57,873 bases of DNA from Candidatus Aminicenantes bacterium UBA647. Its GTDB lineage: Bacteria; Acidobacteriota; Aminicenantia; UBA2199. The notes under the pieces were generated by a model that was given only the letters and a program-made list of their open reading frames with translations, made no database searches and was not told the DNA's origin. Location: NCBI GenBank assembly GCA_002299555.1, contig DBOL01000005.1:1-57873 (forward strand). Direction: 5' to 3'. The translations under genes were made by a program, and so were the position numbers. Numbering within the stretch: the first letter of the stretch is position 1; the number at the start of each line of letters is the position of its first letter. Positions 1-8,449 of this stretch are shown here, one piece after another.

Positions 1-246
1 ATGTTTAACCTGATTTATAGTTTGTCGGTTTTAACCCATCTAAATGAATACAGCGCCGATCAATGGTTAGCTGAAATCCACCGCATACTGGCTCCCAATG
101 GGATCTTTATTGCTACAACACATGGCCTGACTGCATTAGAAATCATTAAGGACTCTGAACTTCATCATAAGATGTTTGAAATTAATCAGGCTGGTGTTAT
201 AGAGCTTGTTGATAATTTTCAGGAAAAACAGTTTATTCAGGCATAA
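1..246 (+). pseudogene. Class I SAM-dependent methyltransferase, 3' fragment cut short
   Basis: The 81 visible residues match the middle-to-late part of a small-molecule class I methyltransferase: a YSLSVLTHL segment (motif III region), then a helix WLAEIHRIL and the turn APNGIFIATTHG. The 5' part lies outside the window, so the apparent ATG at base 1 is probably internal. In such proteins the segment ending here (GKQFIQAYHSP-like) normally continues for tens of residues, but the frame stops right after FIQA. The following DNA belongs to an unrelated exchanger gene in another frame. I infer a truncated gene at a rearrangement or assembly junction. The family call is good; substrate is unknown. 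Confidence 0.6.
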
Positions 247-916
247 TTCAAAGAATGATCTTGTTCCTCTGCTTTTCAGTTTTCTTCTGATCATCCTTTT
301 CTCATCTTCAATCCTGATCAGTTTCAGGATAAGAATTCTCAATGTAGGAATTTCATCGATCCTAATATTTGCGATCTATATAATTTTTCTACACCATATA
401 TTTAAGAACAGAAAAGCTGAAAAAGAGGGGACAAATTACAGGGGGGAAAATCTTAAGAAGGCAGTTATATCATTTGCAGTATCTGCTCTGGTTATAATTG
501 CGGTCGGTTTTTATCTTCCTATTGTTGGAAAAGAGCTCGCATTAAAGATGGGATGGACCGATTCCTTTGTAGGTGTGATCTTTCTTGCTTTTGTAACTTC
601 ATTCCCTGAGTTGATAGTATCAATTACGGCAGCAAAAATAGGCGCATTCGAAATGTTACTTGGTAATATTGCAGGTAGTAATCTTTTTAATATAGGCATA
701 GTTTTTCTTATAGATATTTTTTACTTTGAAGGTGACATAATTGCAGATATTTCTGATAAAAATATTTTCTACATTGGAGTTATTGCTGCCGGTATGAATA
801 TGATCCTCTATCTTACTCTGCTGAGGGGTAAGGTTATCCGGTCAGTTTTTAAAATTCCGTTGAATGCTATCCTTATTGTAATTTTATTTATCCTCAGCCT
901 TGGAATTATTTATTAA
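206..916 (+). pseudogene. Na+/Ca2+ exchanger family (CaCA) protein, C-terminal half only
   Basis: This open frame carries one alpha-repeat of the cation/Ca2+ exchanger superfamily: the stretch AFVTSFPELIVSITAAK followed by GNIAGSNLFNIG, and about five or six hydrophobic helices. Complete YrbG-type exchangers are about 320 residues with two inverted alpha-repeats; here the first repeat is absent. Exchanger-like sequence starts around base 250 (DLVPLLFSFLL, the linker helix of the family), directly after the methyltransferase fragment. The first 15 or so codons of the frame are just methyltransferase DNA read in another frame. A one-repeat exchanger is not expected to transport, so this is most likely a truncated remnant or one side of a chimeric junction. 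Confidence 0.65.
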
Positions 917-959
917 ATAAGTATAAAATAGTAATATTAAAATATTTTGGGGATTAAAG

Positions 960-3266
960 ATGAAAAGAACAGGTTTTATAGCGATCATAGTTTTAATTTT
1001 CTTATCCATACCATCTTCCGGCTATTCAGCCTCATATGACTTTGAAAAAGGGGTTGTATATCTTTTGCTGGAGGATTATCAGCAGTCAAAAGTTCACTTC
1101 AATGAATATTTTAAAGATTATCCGAATCCGATAGTTCGAAGAGGGTTCATGCTGCTGACTGATAAAGACAACAAAAAGGCCAAGACCGAGTTTCAAAGCT
1201 ATCTGAACATGAATTTCAGATCGTTACACGGGATAGTTGGTATTTCACTTTCACTTTCAAATTTCAAAGAATCTACTTCAAAGGGAAATCTTATGAAAGC
1301 CGTCAGACTAAGTAAGGGGTTTTCATCTGCATATGCATGTCTTGGCATGGAATATTTAAAAGAACTAAATTACCCAATGGCTGAAAAATACTTATTGTCA
1401 GCAAAAAGAATAAATAATTTGATGGAGTATCGGATATTACTTGGAGAATTGTTCCTTAGAATAGGAAATCCCGGAAAAACTATCTCTTTCATTGGAAACG
1501 ACTCTATAAATAATCCGGACAATTTCTTTCTGAATTTTCTTATGGCCAGATCACTATATGAGATGAATCGTATAAACGCAATGGAAAAGTATATTCTAAT
1601 CTCAAAAGAATTGAATCGAAACAATAAAGAGGTTCAACTTCTATATGCAAATTATCTCCTGAAAAAAGGGGAACCGAAGAAAGCAAGAGAAGTTTTAAAG
1701 GGACTCCGATATAAAGAAACTAACCTTGAATATATTAAAACATATGCAAAGACATTGCTTACCCTGGGAAATAAAAGAGCAAAAAATTTCCTATATCAAT
1801 ATTTTACATTAGACAATTGGGATAAAGATATTAACAGGATGTTAGGCCTTTATTATTTCAGGAATAAAGCAGAAAAGAGTAATATTCAGAATTGGATATA
1901 CCGTTCAATACTGAGTGGGAATTCAGTCAATTCATTAAAAAAAGATTTTTCATCCAAATATAATTTCCCGGTTTTTGATTCTCTCCGGTTTTTTGATCTG
2001 AAGAATGTTCTATGGATTGATAATAACAGATTGTTTGTCGTTGGTATGTTATATAGTGGAGGGTCCGAAAAATTATTCCTTATCGATTTCAAGAAAAAAA
2101 GGATTGTTTCAAGCTATAGTTATGATGGAATAATTGATGGTGTATATTTCTCGAAGAACAGGAGTAGAATTATTCTTGAGACGGAAGATCCATCTTCGAG
2201 GAGAACCAGACTCTATTCAATGATAATGAATTCCAACGGATCCTTTCAGTTCCGGAGCATCTATACCGGAAGAAATAATATTCCTGCATTTGATGTAGTT
2301 TTCAACTCTTCCGGAACAAAAGCATACTTTGTTGATAAAAGGATTGAGGAGATATCATTTGACTCCCCGTTCTCTATTGTGAACAGATTCGGAGAGAAAA
2401 GGCCAGTCTATACCGGATTGTCTAATTTCGGACTTTATAAATACAGTTTTACCAGCAGAAGGTTTACATTTATTGATGATATGGCAGAAATAGATCAGAT
2501 TAATTCTGATTCAATAAAAAAATATCTTATGGTCTATAATGCAGGTGCCATAACAAAACAGATCGGGAAACTTATTAAAGCAGGTGAAAAACTTGATTCA
2601 TTTTCTTCAGAGATAGTCCGAATAGTTTTTTCAAAGAATCTTGGGAGTTTCATAATCTATTTATCTGATCTGAAAAATGCATTCCAGGCAATTATTTTCG
2701 ATGATGAGACCGGGAAAATCATTAAGATCGACAGTACAATGTTTCTTGATGCAGATAGATTTGCTGAATTGGATATAATTGATTTTGATTCAGAAAAAAC
2801 AAGATTGATCCTTAGTACAAAGGATAAAAGAAGAGAACTGATTATGTTCAATTATAAATCTAAACTGTATCGAACTCTGGTTGAAAATTATTACAGTAGT
2901 TGTTTCGGATCGAAGAATATGAATTTTTATGTTCTGACAGAGAGGAATAAAAGATATTTCCTGACTGAGACACTTTTAAAGATAATAAGCATTAAACCTT
3001 TCTGGATTGAAGAGCTTCCAACCAGAAGAGACCTTAAATCAGTAGATAATTGTAATGATATTTTCACTATGAGAATGACCACAAATAGTGGCGAATCTCT
3101 CCAGATGAGTTCTGATAACAAATTTATTTATTCTTATCCCTCTTTTGATGGGAGTATTTACGGTTTCTCTCAAGACCGGAAGAGTGTTGCCGTTTTCGTG
3201 AATAAGAATCTTTTCCTGATAGAGAATAATTCTGCATGGGTCAAAAAAGTATCTTTAATAAAGTAA
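960..3266 (+). CDS. Secreted TPR-repeat protein with C-terminal propeller-like region
   Basis: The 768-residue protein starts with a signal peptide (MKRTGFIAIIVLIFLSIPSSGYSA). Residues ~25-290 are a run of helical repeats with TPR spacing (AYACLGMEYLKELNYPMAEKYLLSAK; YANYLLKKGEPKKAREVLKG). Residues ~340-760 are beta-rich with repeated blocks resembling WD/TolB-like propeller blades (LFLIDFKKKRIVSSYSYDG; KSVAVFVNKNLFLIENN). It probably acts as a periplasmic or outer-membrane scaffold; no enzyme motif is visible. The start follows a GGGG-containing ribosome site. The 3' end overlaps the next gene by 31 nt, suggesting co-expression. Precise family not recognised. Confidence 0.75.
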   Translation: MKRTGFIAIIVLIFLSIPSSGYSASYDFEKGVVYLLLEDYQQSKVHFNEYFKDYPNPIVRRGFMLLTDKDNKKAKTEFQSYLNMNFRSLHGIVGISLSLSNFKESTSKGNLMKAVRLSKGFSSAYACLGMEYLKELNYPMAEKYLLSAKRINNLMEYRILLGELFLRIGNPGKTISFIGNDSINNPDNFFLNFLMARSLYEMNRINAMEKYILISKELNRNNKEVQLLYANYLLKKGEPKKAREVLKGLRYKETNLEYIKTYAKTLLTLGNKRAKNFLYQYFTLDNWDKDINRMLGLYYFRNKAEKSNIQNWIYRSILSGNSVNSLKKDFSSKYNFPVFDSLRFFDLKNVLWIDNNRLFVVGMLYSGGSEKLFLIDFKKKRIVSSYSYDGIIDGVYFSKNRSRIILETEDPSSRRTRLYSMIMNSNGSFQFRSIYTGRNNIPAFDVVFNSSGTKAYFVDKRIEEISFDSPFSIVNRFGEKRPVYTGLSNFGLYKYSFTSRRFTFIDDMAEIDQINSDSIKKYLMVYNAGAITKQIGKLIKAGEKLDSFSSEIVRIVFSKNLGSFIIYLSDLKNAFQAIIFDDETGKIIKIDSTMFLDADRFAELDIIDFDSEKTRLILSTKDKRRELIMFNYKSKLYRTLVENYYSSCFGSKNMNFYVLTERNKRYFLTETLLKIISIKPFWIEELPTRRDLKSVDNCNDIFTMRMTTNSGESLQMSSDNKFIYSYPSFDGSIYGFSQDRKSVAVFVNKNLFLIENNSAWVKKVSLIK

Positions 3267-3778
3267 ATTTATTTACTGGCCTCATCTTTAACAATACAGT
3301 CGATATTGAACCAGTTGTTTCTCTTTTAAAAAAGGAGTTTTCTTTAACTGACATAATCTCAGATCAATTTAAATTTGATTTTACGGACTATTATTTTATG
3401 GAAATGGGGAAACCTCTAAAACGTCAATTCTTCTCGTTCAGCAATCTGATCTCTCCTGAAGAGCTGCCCGGAATCAAGTTGAGAACAAATGAGATCGAAG
3501 AGGAGTTTTCGATCTCCGGAAGAAGAATGATCAATCTTGACCCGGGTTATCTGTCAGATGCAAATGTGATTATTGCGACAACAAAAAATTATTATCAGAG
3601 GATTCCTTTGAATAATGGGATATATGCACACATGGAATACGTTATCAAGGGGAAGAATCTTAATCTGCTAGAATGGACGTATCCGGATTTCAGGTCTGAA
3701 AAATATATGAATTTCTTCAGGGAAGTCCTTCTTTTATATAAAAAAAAAATTATTTTAAAGCATAAAGGAGAAAGATAA
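3236..3778 (+). CDS. DUF4416 family protein
   Basis: At 180 residues this matches the DUF4416 family over its full length. Recognisable blocks are LFTGLIFNN near the N-terminus, FDFTDYYFMEMGKPLKRQF, SPEELPGIKLRTNEIE, GRRMINLDPGYLSDANVIIATTKNYYQRI, and the C-terminal WTYPDFRSEKYMNFF. The family has no assigned function; it occurs in spirochaetes, deltaproteobacteria and candidate phyla. The gene overlaps the end of the TPR gene by 31 nt and lies just before the pyr promoter, so it likely belongs to the upstream transcription unit. Confidence 0.85.
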   Translation: MGQKSIFNKVNLFTGLIFNNTVDIEPVVSLLKKEFSLTDIISDQFKFDFTDYYFMEMGKPLKRQFFSFSNLISPEELPGIKLRTNEIEEEFSISGRRMINLDPGYLSDANVIIATTKNYYQRIPLNNGIYAHMEYVIKGKNLNLLEWTYPDFRSEKYMNFFREVLLLYKKKIILKHKGER

Positions 3779-3807
3779 TACAGTCATATTTTTTAAAGTA
3801 ATTTTCA

Positions 3808-3836
3808 TTGACAAAATATGATCTAAGTGATATTTT
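3808..3836 (+). promoter_or_regulatory. Sigma70-type promoter of the pyrRBC operon
   Basis: TTGACA (3808-3813), a 17-nt spacer, then TATTTT (3831-3836). Transcription would start near 3843, leaving a leader of only about 16 nt before the pyrR ATG at 3859. A TTG codon inside the -35 box could be mistaken for a start codon of a longer pyrR; the promoter makes that start unlikely. Confidence 0.7.
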
Positions 3837-3858
3837 TCAATTTTATCAGGAGACAAAA

Positions 3859-4410
3859 ATGGAAGAAAAAATTAAAGCTAAAATTATGGATGAAAAGAAG
3901 ATTATGAGAGCATTTCAGAGAATGGCCGTGGAGATACTCGAAAACAACAGGGTGGTTGAAAATCTTGTATTAATAGGAATTCAAAAAAAAGGGGTTTTTG
4001 TTGCAGAAAGGATCAAGAAATTGATTGCAGAGATGGAGAACATAGATCTGCCCACAGGGATCCTTGATATAACACTTTTCAGAGATGATCTTCACAAACA
4101 CGAACAGCAACCGGTTATTCGGAAAACTGAAATCAACTTCTCTGTTGAAGACAAAGATATTGTTCTGATAGATGACGTTCTCTTCACAGGAAGGACAATA
4201 AGGGCTGCAATGGATTCAATTTTTGAGCTCGGACGTCCGGCTAGCGTCCAATTAGCTGTTTTTATTGACAGGGGTCACAGAGAGCTGCCAATCTCTCCGG
4301 ATTATAAAGGGAAATATTTACCAACCTCAAGAAGAGAAAGGGTAAATGTAATGTTAAAGGAGACAGATGATATCGATCAGGTTCTTATTATGGAACCGAC
4401 GAGGTTTTAA
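3859..4410 (+). CDS. pyrR: PyrR: pyrimidine operon regulator / uracil phosphoribosyltransferase
   Basis: This 183-residue protein is a type I phosphoribosyltransferase fold. The PRPP-binding loop VLIDDVLFTGRTIRAAMD lies at about residues 103-120, and the PyrR-typical VLIGIQKKGVFVAERI and AVFIDRGHRELPI blocks are present. Family members bind pyr mRNA in a UMP-dependent way and convert uracil plus PRPP to UMP. I chose ATG 3859 because CAGGAGA lies 6 nt upstream and an upstream TTG start would sit within the promoter. It abuts pyrB (stop TAA directly followed by ATG). The very short leader leaves no room for the classical PyrR attenuator upstream of pyrR itself, so how it would regulate here is open. 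Confidence 0.93.
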   Translation: MEEKIKAKIMDEKKIMRAFQRMAVEILENNRVVENLVLIGIQKKGVFVAERIKKLIAEMENIDLPTGILDITLFRDDLHKHEQQPVIRKTEINFSVEDKDIVLIDDVLFTGRTIRAAMDSIFELGRPASVQLAVFIDRGHRELPISPDYKGKYLPTSRRERVNVMLKETDDIDQVLIMEPTRF

Positions 4411-5355
4411 ATGGGTGATTATATATTTAGCCAGAATCATCTTCTCGGTATAGATCATCTGAGTGATAAGGATATTGATACTATACTCGAGACTGCCGAA
4501 TCATTTGTCGAGATCTCAACAAGAGATGTAAAAAAGGTCCCGGCCCTGAAAGGGAAGACGGTAGTGAATCTGTTTTTTGAGAATTCTACAAGGACGCGAA
4601 GTTCATTCGAAATTGCTGCAAAACGTTTGAGTGCTGATCTTATTAATTTCAATTCTTCTGTTTCGAGCCTTAAAAAGGGAGAATCTCTGCGAGATACTGT
4701 TCTTACTCTGGAGGCGATGAATCCGAACATAATTGTAATAAGGCATTCTGCATCCGGATCTCCCCTCTACCTGACCACTTTTGCAAAATCTTCAATTGTA
4801 AATGCAGGTGATGGATTTCATGAGCATCCTACTCAGGCATTGCTTGATGCACTGACGATGAAGCAGGTATTTAAAACAATAAGAGGTTTAAGGGTAGCAA
4901 TTGTAGGAGATATCCTCCATTCAAGAGTTGCAAGATCTAATATAATCCTTCACAGTAAGATGGGGAATGAAGTGTCAATTATAGGACCTCCTTCACTTGT
5001 ACCGCGTGAGTTTGAAAAAATGGGAGCAAAAGTGCATTACAATATTGAAGATGGAGTTAAAAATGCTGATGTTGTAATGATGCTGAGAGTTCAGAGTGAA
5101 AGGGGGGCGGGAAACTATTTCCCTTCTATAAGAGAGTATAGAAAACATTTTGCAATAAATAGAAAAGTGTTCAAATGTGCAAAAAAATCTGCAATTTTAA
5201 TGCATCCGGGCCCGATTAACAGAGATGTAGAGATCGATAATACTCTTGCTGATTCAGATAAATCATATATTCTGCAGCAGGTCACAAATGGAATAGCAGT
5301 CAGAATGGCAGTACTCTATCTGCTTAAAGGAGATTTTAATGAGCCTATTAATTAA
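4411..5355 (+). CDS. pyrB: Aspartate carbamoyltransferase catalytic subunit
   Basis: PyrB (314 residues) condenses carbamoyl phosphate with aspartate in de novo pyrimidine synthesis. The carbamoyl-phosphate motif FFENSTRTRSSFE is at about residues 55-67, HPTQALLDALTM at about 139-150, and MHPGPINRDVEI near 265. Length is normal for a catalytic chain; no regulatory pyrI is seen. The ATG follows the pyrR stop without a gap, and the 3' end overlaps pyrC by 17 nt, so the three genes are translationally coupled. Confidence 0.97.
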   Translation: MGDYIFSQNHLLGIDHLSDKDIDTILETAESFVEISTRDVKKVPALKGKTVVNLFFENSTRTRSSFEIAAKRLSADLINFNSSVSSLKKGESLRDTVLTLEAMNPNIIVIRHSASGSPLYLTTFAKSSIVNAGDGFHEHPTQALLDALTMKQVFKTIRGLRVAIVGDILHSRVARSNIILHSKMGNEVSIIGPPSLVPREFEKMGAKVHYNIEDGVKNADVVMMLRVQSERGAGNYFPSIREYRKHFAINRKVFKCAKKSAILMHPGPINRDVEIDNTLADSDKSYILQQVTNGIAVRMAVLYLLKGDFNEPIN

Positions 5356-6619
5356 GAATGGATTGGTGATCGATCCCTCGACTGGAAAGGATTCTAAACT
5401 TGATATCCTTGTTGAAAAGGGATTGATAAAAAAAGTCTCAAAAAAGATAGAGGAAAAAGGGGTGAAGAAGATAATTGATGCCGGTAAATATGTAGTAAGT
5501 CCGGGTTTTGTAGATATGCATGTTCATCTGAGAGAGCCGGGTCAGGAAAATAAGGAAACAATCGAAACCGGAATGCTTGCTGCTGCAAAAGGTGGTTTTA
5601 CTTCAATTGCATGTATGCCGAATACAATTCCTGTAAATGACAACAGATCTGTAACAGAATATATTATAGCCAGGTCTCATGAGGTTGGGGTCGTAAATGT
5701 GTTTCCTGTAGCTGCTATCTCGGTAGGGTTGGATGGCAAAGATATAACTGAAATGGCTGACATGAAAGAGGGTGGGGCGAAGGGATTCTCAGATGACGGG
5801 AAATGTGTAATGAGTGCAGACCTTATAAGGAAAGCTCTTGAGTATACAAAAATGTTGAATGTTCCTATTATTGAGCATCCGGAAGATCATTCCATATCCG
5901 GAGATGGGCAGGTGAATGAGGGGTTTATTTCCTATAAATATGGTCTCAGGGGAATGCTCAGTGCTGCAGAAGAAGTTATAGTTGCAAGAGATATTATCCT
6001 TCAGGAGAGGATAAATTCACTTCTCCACCTTACTCATATATCTACTGCAGGCTCAATTGATCTCATAAGAAATGCAAAAAAGAAGGGGATCAGAGTAACT
6101 TCAGATGTTACTCCTCACCACCTCCTTTTAACAGAAGAGTTGATCACATCTTATAATCCGGTATATAAAATGAAGCCCCCCCTGAGAACGGAAGAGGACA
6201 GGCAGGCTTTAATAAAAGCCCTTAATGACGGGACTGTAGATGCAATAGCCTCCGATCATGCTCCTCACACTTTTGATGAAAAAGATAGTGAATTTGAATA
6301 TGCTCCATTTGGAGTTATCGGGCTGGAAACTTCATTTAATGTGGTTTATGACAAACTGGTTAGAACCGGTATCTTAAGTGTTTCAAAAATGGTTGAACTT
6401 TTTTCCACAAATCCTGCCAGAATTATGGGGCTTGATCGTCGTGGGGTTATTGAACCCGGGGCACATGGAGATCTGACTGTTTTTGATCCAGAGAAAACTT
6501 TTAAAATAAATAATGAAAAATTTGTTTCAAAGGCAAATAATTGCCCTTTTAATGGATGGAAAGGGAAAGGATCGATAGTTTATACAATTACCGGTGGAGA
6601 GATTGCTTATCAGGCTTGA
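5339..6619 (+). CDS. pyrC: Dihydroorotase
   Basis: This 426-residue class I dihydroorotase (amidohydrolase superfamily) cyclises carbamoyl aspartate to dihydroorotate. The metal-binding DMHVHLREPGQE motif is at about residues 59-70, GFSDDGK near 150, HLTHIST near 230 and the ASDHAPHT metal/catalytic motif near 303. It overlaps the end of pyrB. Its last 32 nt overlap the 3' end of tilS on the opposite strand, so the two transcripts are complementary at their ends. Confidence 0.96.
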   Translation: MSLLIKNGLVIDPSTGKDSKLDILVEKGLIKKVSKKIEEKGVKKIIDAGKYVVSPGFVDMHVHLREPGQENKETIETGMLAAAKGGFTSIACMPNTIPVNDNRSVTEYIIARSHEVGVVNVFPVAAISVGLDGKDITEMADMKEGGAKGFSDDGKCVMSADLIRKALEYTKMLNVPIIEHPEDHSISGDGQVNEGFISYKYGLRGMLSAAEEVIVARDIILQERINSLLHLTHISTAGSIDLIRNAKKKGIRVTSDVTPHHLLLTEELITSYNPVYKMKPPLRTEEDRQALIKALNDGTVDAIASDHAPHTFDEKDSEFEYAPFGVIGLETSFNVVYDKLVRTGILSVSKMVELFSTNPARIMGLDRRGVIEPGAHGDLTVFDPEKTFKINNEKFVSKANNCPFNGWKGKGSIVYTITGGEIAYQA

Positions 6620-7973
6620 AAAGCGGTGAATCCAGCGTGATCTTCAAGAATTTACTTTTTTGATCTCTCACTTTGTATCTATCTGAAACAGGAGAACCAC
6701 AGACCCAGATAAGATCATTGTTCCCGTTAAGAATAACAGGAAGAAGATTCCTTATATCAGATGGAATTCCCGAGGATCTGATCATTTCAAACACTTTTTG
6801 TTTAACGTCTGAATTGATCTTTATGTATTTGTCGGTTTTTTCTGCATTCCTTATTTCAAGAGGGAATACAACCTCTTCTTCCGGAATGATTATCTCAAAA
6901 TTATTATAAGGTTTACTGAATTCTGCAACTGATGTAATTAAGATATTTGAAGAGATCTCGCTTAATTCAGTCGTGACTGGAGAAAGTATCAAATACTTGT
7001 AATTCGGAAGTTGGATCTGCTTATCATATATAAATCCTTTTTTAATAGAAAAATTAATTCCTGGAATTGAGACTCCTTTTTTTATATTCTCATTGTTTGC
7101 AAATTGTTCAATATGATCAAAATCGATGTTAAGGAGGTCTCCTTTTGTATTTCTTATAAATTCCCTGATTATGTGCCTTCTGAGTGCCAGAGGTTCAGTT
7201 AGAAATTTTTGAACAGGCAGAATCTTATCACAGATAAGATTTTCATTAAGGAACTTTTGTGCTTTGTTTCTGAAATATTCGAATTCTTCCTGTATGATAG
7301 AAACTGTGCGGAAAATATGCTTATCGATGTCAGGTTCGATTTTCTCAATCTCAGGAATAAGGTTGTTTCTGATATTGTTACGCAGAAAAGTGTCAGAATT
7401 GTTGGAAGGATCTGAAAAAAATTCTTTATCTGACCTGACTAAGAAGTCAAGTATCTCAGATTTAGTAAATATCAGTATCGGCCTGATGATCTTTTGCCCT
7501 TTTAAACCAAATATTCCACTCAGGCCCTGCAAGCCGCTGCCTCTGAATAGTTTAATGAAAAAAGTTTCAGAGAGATCTGACTTTGAATGGCCTGTAGCTA
7601 TTTTTGGATTTGGAAATTTTTTTGAGATCTTATTAAAAAAATCATATCTGGAAATTGAAGCGGCATTTTCAAGATTGAGTTTGTTTCGTGATTTAAAACT
7701 GATCACATCGGAACTTCCTTTTATCAGATCTATCTTCATTTTCTCCAGATAAATTTTCACCCATTTCGCCTCTTCATTTGAGTCTTCCCTGAGTTTGTGA
7801 TTAAAATATGCTGCTTTCAGAGTGAACCTGATGTCTTCCTGCAAACGTTTCAGCAGTAAAAGAAGAGTGACTGAATCCTTCCCTCCGGAAAATGCAGAGA
7901 TAACAGTATCATTCTCAATTATCAGGTTATTTTGCTTTATGTTGTTATAAAATCGTTGATATAAATATTTCAT
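6588..7973 (-). CDS. tilS: tRNA(Ile)-lysidine synthase
   Basis: TilS (461 residues) converts C34 of the CAU-anticodon isoleucine tRNA to lysidine using ATP. The PP-loop SAFSGGKDS is at residues 26-34, followed by the N-type ATPase fold (ATGHSKSDLSETFFIKLFRGSGLQGLSG). The C-terminal part is divergent but of normal length. ATG 7973 is the only start that keeps the PP-loop complete without running into tRNA sequence; the open frame upstream of it is tRNA antisense. It lies 8 nt after the end of tRNA-Met, with only a T-run between, so there is no Shine-Dalgarno site. Probably co-transcribed with the two upstream tRNAs. Confidence 0.92.
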   Translation of the reverse strand: MKYLYQRFYNNIKQNNLIIENDTVISAFSGGKDSVTLLLLLKRLQEDIRFTLKAAYFNHKLREDSNEEAKWVKIYLEKMKIDLIKGSSDVISFKSRNKLNLENAASISRYDFFNKISKKFPNPKIATGHSKSDLSETFFIKLFRGSGLQGLSGIFGLKGQKIIRPILIFTKSEILDFLVRSDKEFFSDPSNNSDTFLRNNIRNNLIPEIEKIEPDIDKHIFRTVSIIQEEFEYFRNKAQKFLNENLICDKILPVQKFLTEPLALRRHIIREFIRNTKGDLLNIDFDHIEQFANNENIKKGVSIPGINFSIKKGFIYDKQIQLPNYKYLILSPVTTELSEISSNILITSVAEFSKPYNNFEIIIPEEEVVFPLEIRNAEKTDKYIKINSDVKQKVFEMIRSSGIPSDIRNLLPVILNGNNDLIWVCGSPVSDRYKVRDQKSKFLKITLDSPLFKPDKQSLHR

Positions 7974-7981
7974 AAAAAAAA

Positions 7982-8054
7982 TAGCGGTGGAGGGATTTGA
8001 ACCCCCGGCATATCGGATATGAGCCAACTGCTCTACCGGCTGAGCTACACCGCC
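7982..8054 (-). tRNA. tRNA-Met (CAT anticodon), probably elongator
   Basis: Folding the minus strand gives acceptor GGCGGTG/CACCGCT with a G-T first pair, D-stem GCTC/GAGC, anticodon stem GTTGG/CCGAT with loop CTCATAT (anticodon CAT), and a T-arm with GTTCAAATC. Discriminator A; no CCA is encoded. The acceptor stem is nearly identical to that of Bacillus elongator tRNA-Met. TilS-dependent tRNA-Ile(CAT) is the alternative, but the 4-69 and 5-68 pairs here are G-C rather than the C-G pairs preferred by TilS, so Met is favoured. Confidence 0.9.
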
Positions 8055-8097
8055 ATTGAATTAATTATAGCCGAAATTCCGATATTAATCAAGAGAT

Positions 8098-8184
8098 CGG
8101 AGAGGGTGGGATTCGAACCCACGGAACCGTTTCCAGCTCACACGCTTTCCAAGCGTGCTCCTTCAACCACTCGGACACCTCTCC
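8098..8184 (-). tRNA. tRNA-Ser (GGA anticodon)
   Basis: Minus-strand cloverleaf of 87 nt with acceptor GGAGAGG/CCTCTCC, anticodon loop CTTGGAAAG (anticodon GGA), a long variable arm typical of class II serine tRNAs, T-arm GGTTCGAATCC and discriminator G. No CCA encoded. It is the first gene of the apparent tRNA-Ser / tRNA-Met / tilS unit. Confidence 0.97.
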
Positions 8185-8199
8185 AATTGGAAAGATCAC

Positions 8200-8228
8200 A
8201 TTCTATAATTATTTTCGGATAAATTCAA
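8200..8228 (-). promoter_or_regulatory. Promoter for tRNA-Ser / tRNA-Met / tilS
   Basis: On the minus strand: TTGAAT (complement of 8223-8228), 17-nt spacer, TAGAAT (complement of 8200-8205). The predicted start is about 8193, nine nt before the mature 5' end of tRNA-Ser. Confidence 0.5.
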
Positions 8229-8316
8229 GAATAGTGGAAAACTTTAATCTTTTTCTGCTATCTCTTAAATTATTTAAGAATGTTCCTGTTTTATTTCTTA
8301 AATATGAAAAATCTGT

Positions 8317-8322
8317 TACAAT
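8317..8322 (+). promoter_or_regulatory. Probable -10 element for SRP RNA (and dnaX)
   Basis: TACAAT at 8317-8322, placed about 15-20 nt before the RNA 5' end near 8337. The sequence 17 nt upstream (TTTCTT) is a poor -35, so the call is tentative. Confidence 0.4.
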
Positions 8323-8336
8323 TCCAAGTAAGAAAA

Positions 8337-8436
8337 CGGCCCGGGAACCAGACAATGCTTGCGTGTGAACCTTGTCAGGACCGGAAGGTAGCAGCAATAA
8401 GCACGATTTTGTATGTGTTCGGGATCTCCCGGGTCT
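8337..8436 (+). ncRNA. ffs: Signal recognition particle RNA, small bacterial (4.5S-like) form
   Basis: The conserved domain IV core is clear: GTGTGAACCTTGTCAGG, then ACCGGAAGGTAGCAGC with the GGAA tetraloop. The ends pair as GGCCCGGGA with TCCCGGGTC, giving a single hairpin of about 100 nt. It sits immediately upstream of dnaX, a synteny seen in other bacteria. SRP RNA with Ffh targets nascent membrane proteins. End positions are accurate to a few bases. Confidence 0.93.
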
Positions 8437-8449
8437 ATAAAAAATAAAA

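Noticed and set aside
3808..3858. Longer pyrR starting at TTG 3808.
   Set aside because: The TTG is part of a consensus -35 box, and an ATG with a Shine-Dalgarno follows at 3859.
7982..8054. tRNA-Ile2 (lysidine) identity for the CAT tRNA beside tilS.
   Set aside because: G4-C69 and G5-C68 pairs and the Bacillus-like Met acceptor stem favour elongator Met; kept only as an alternative.
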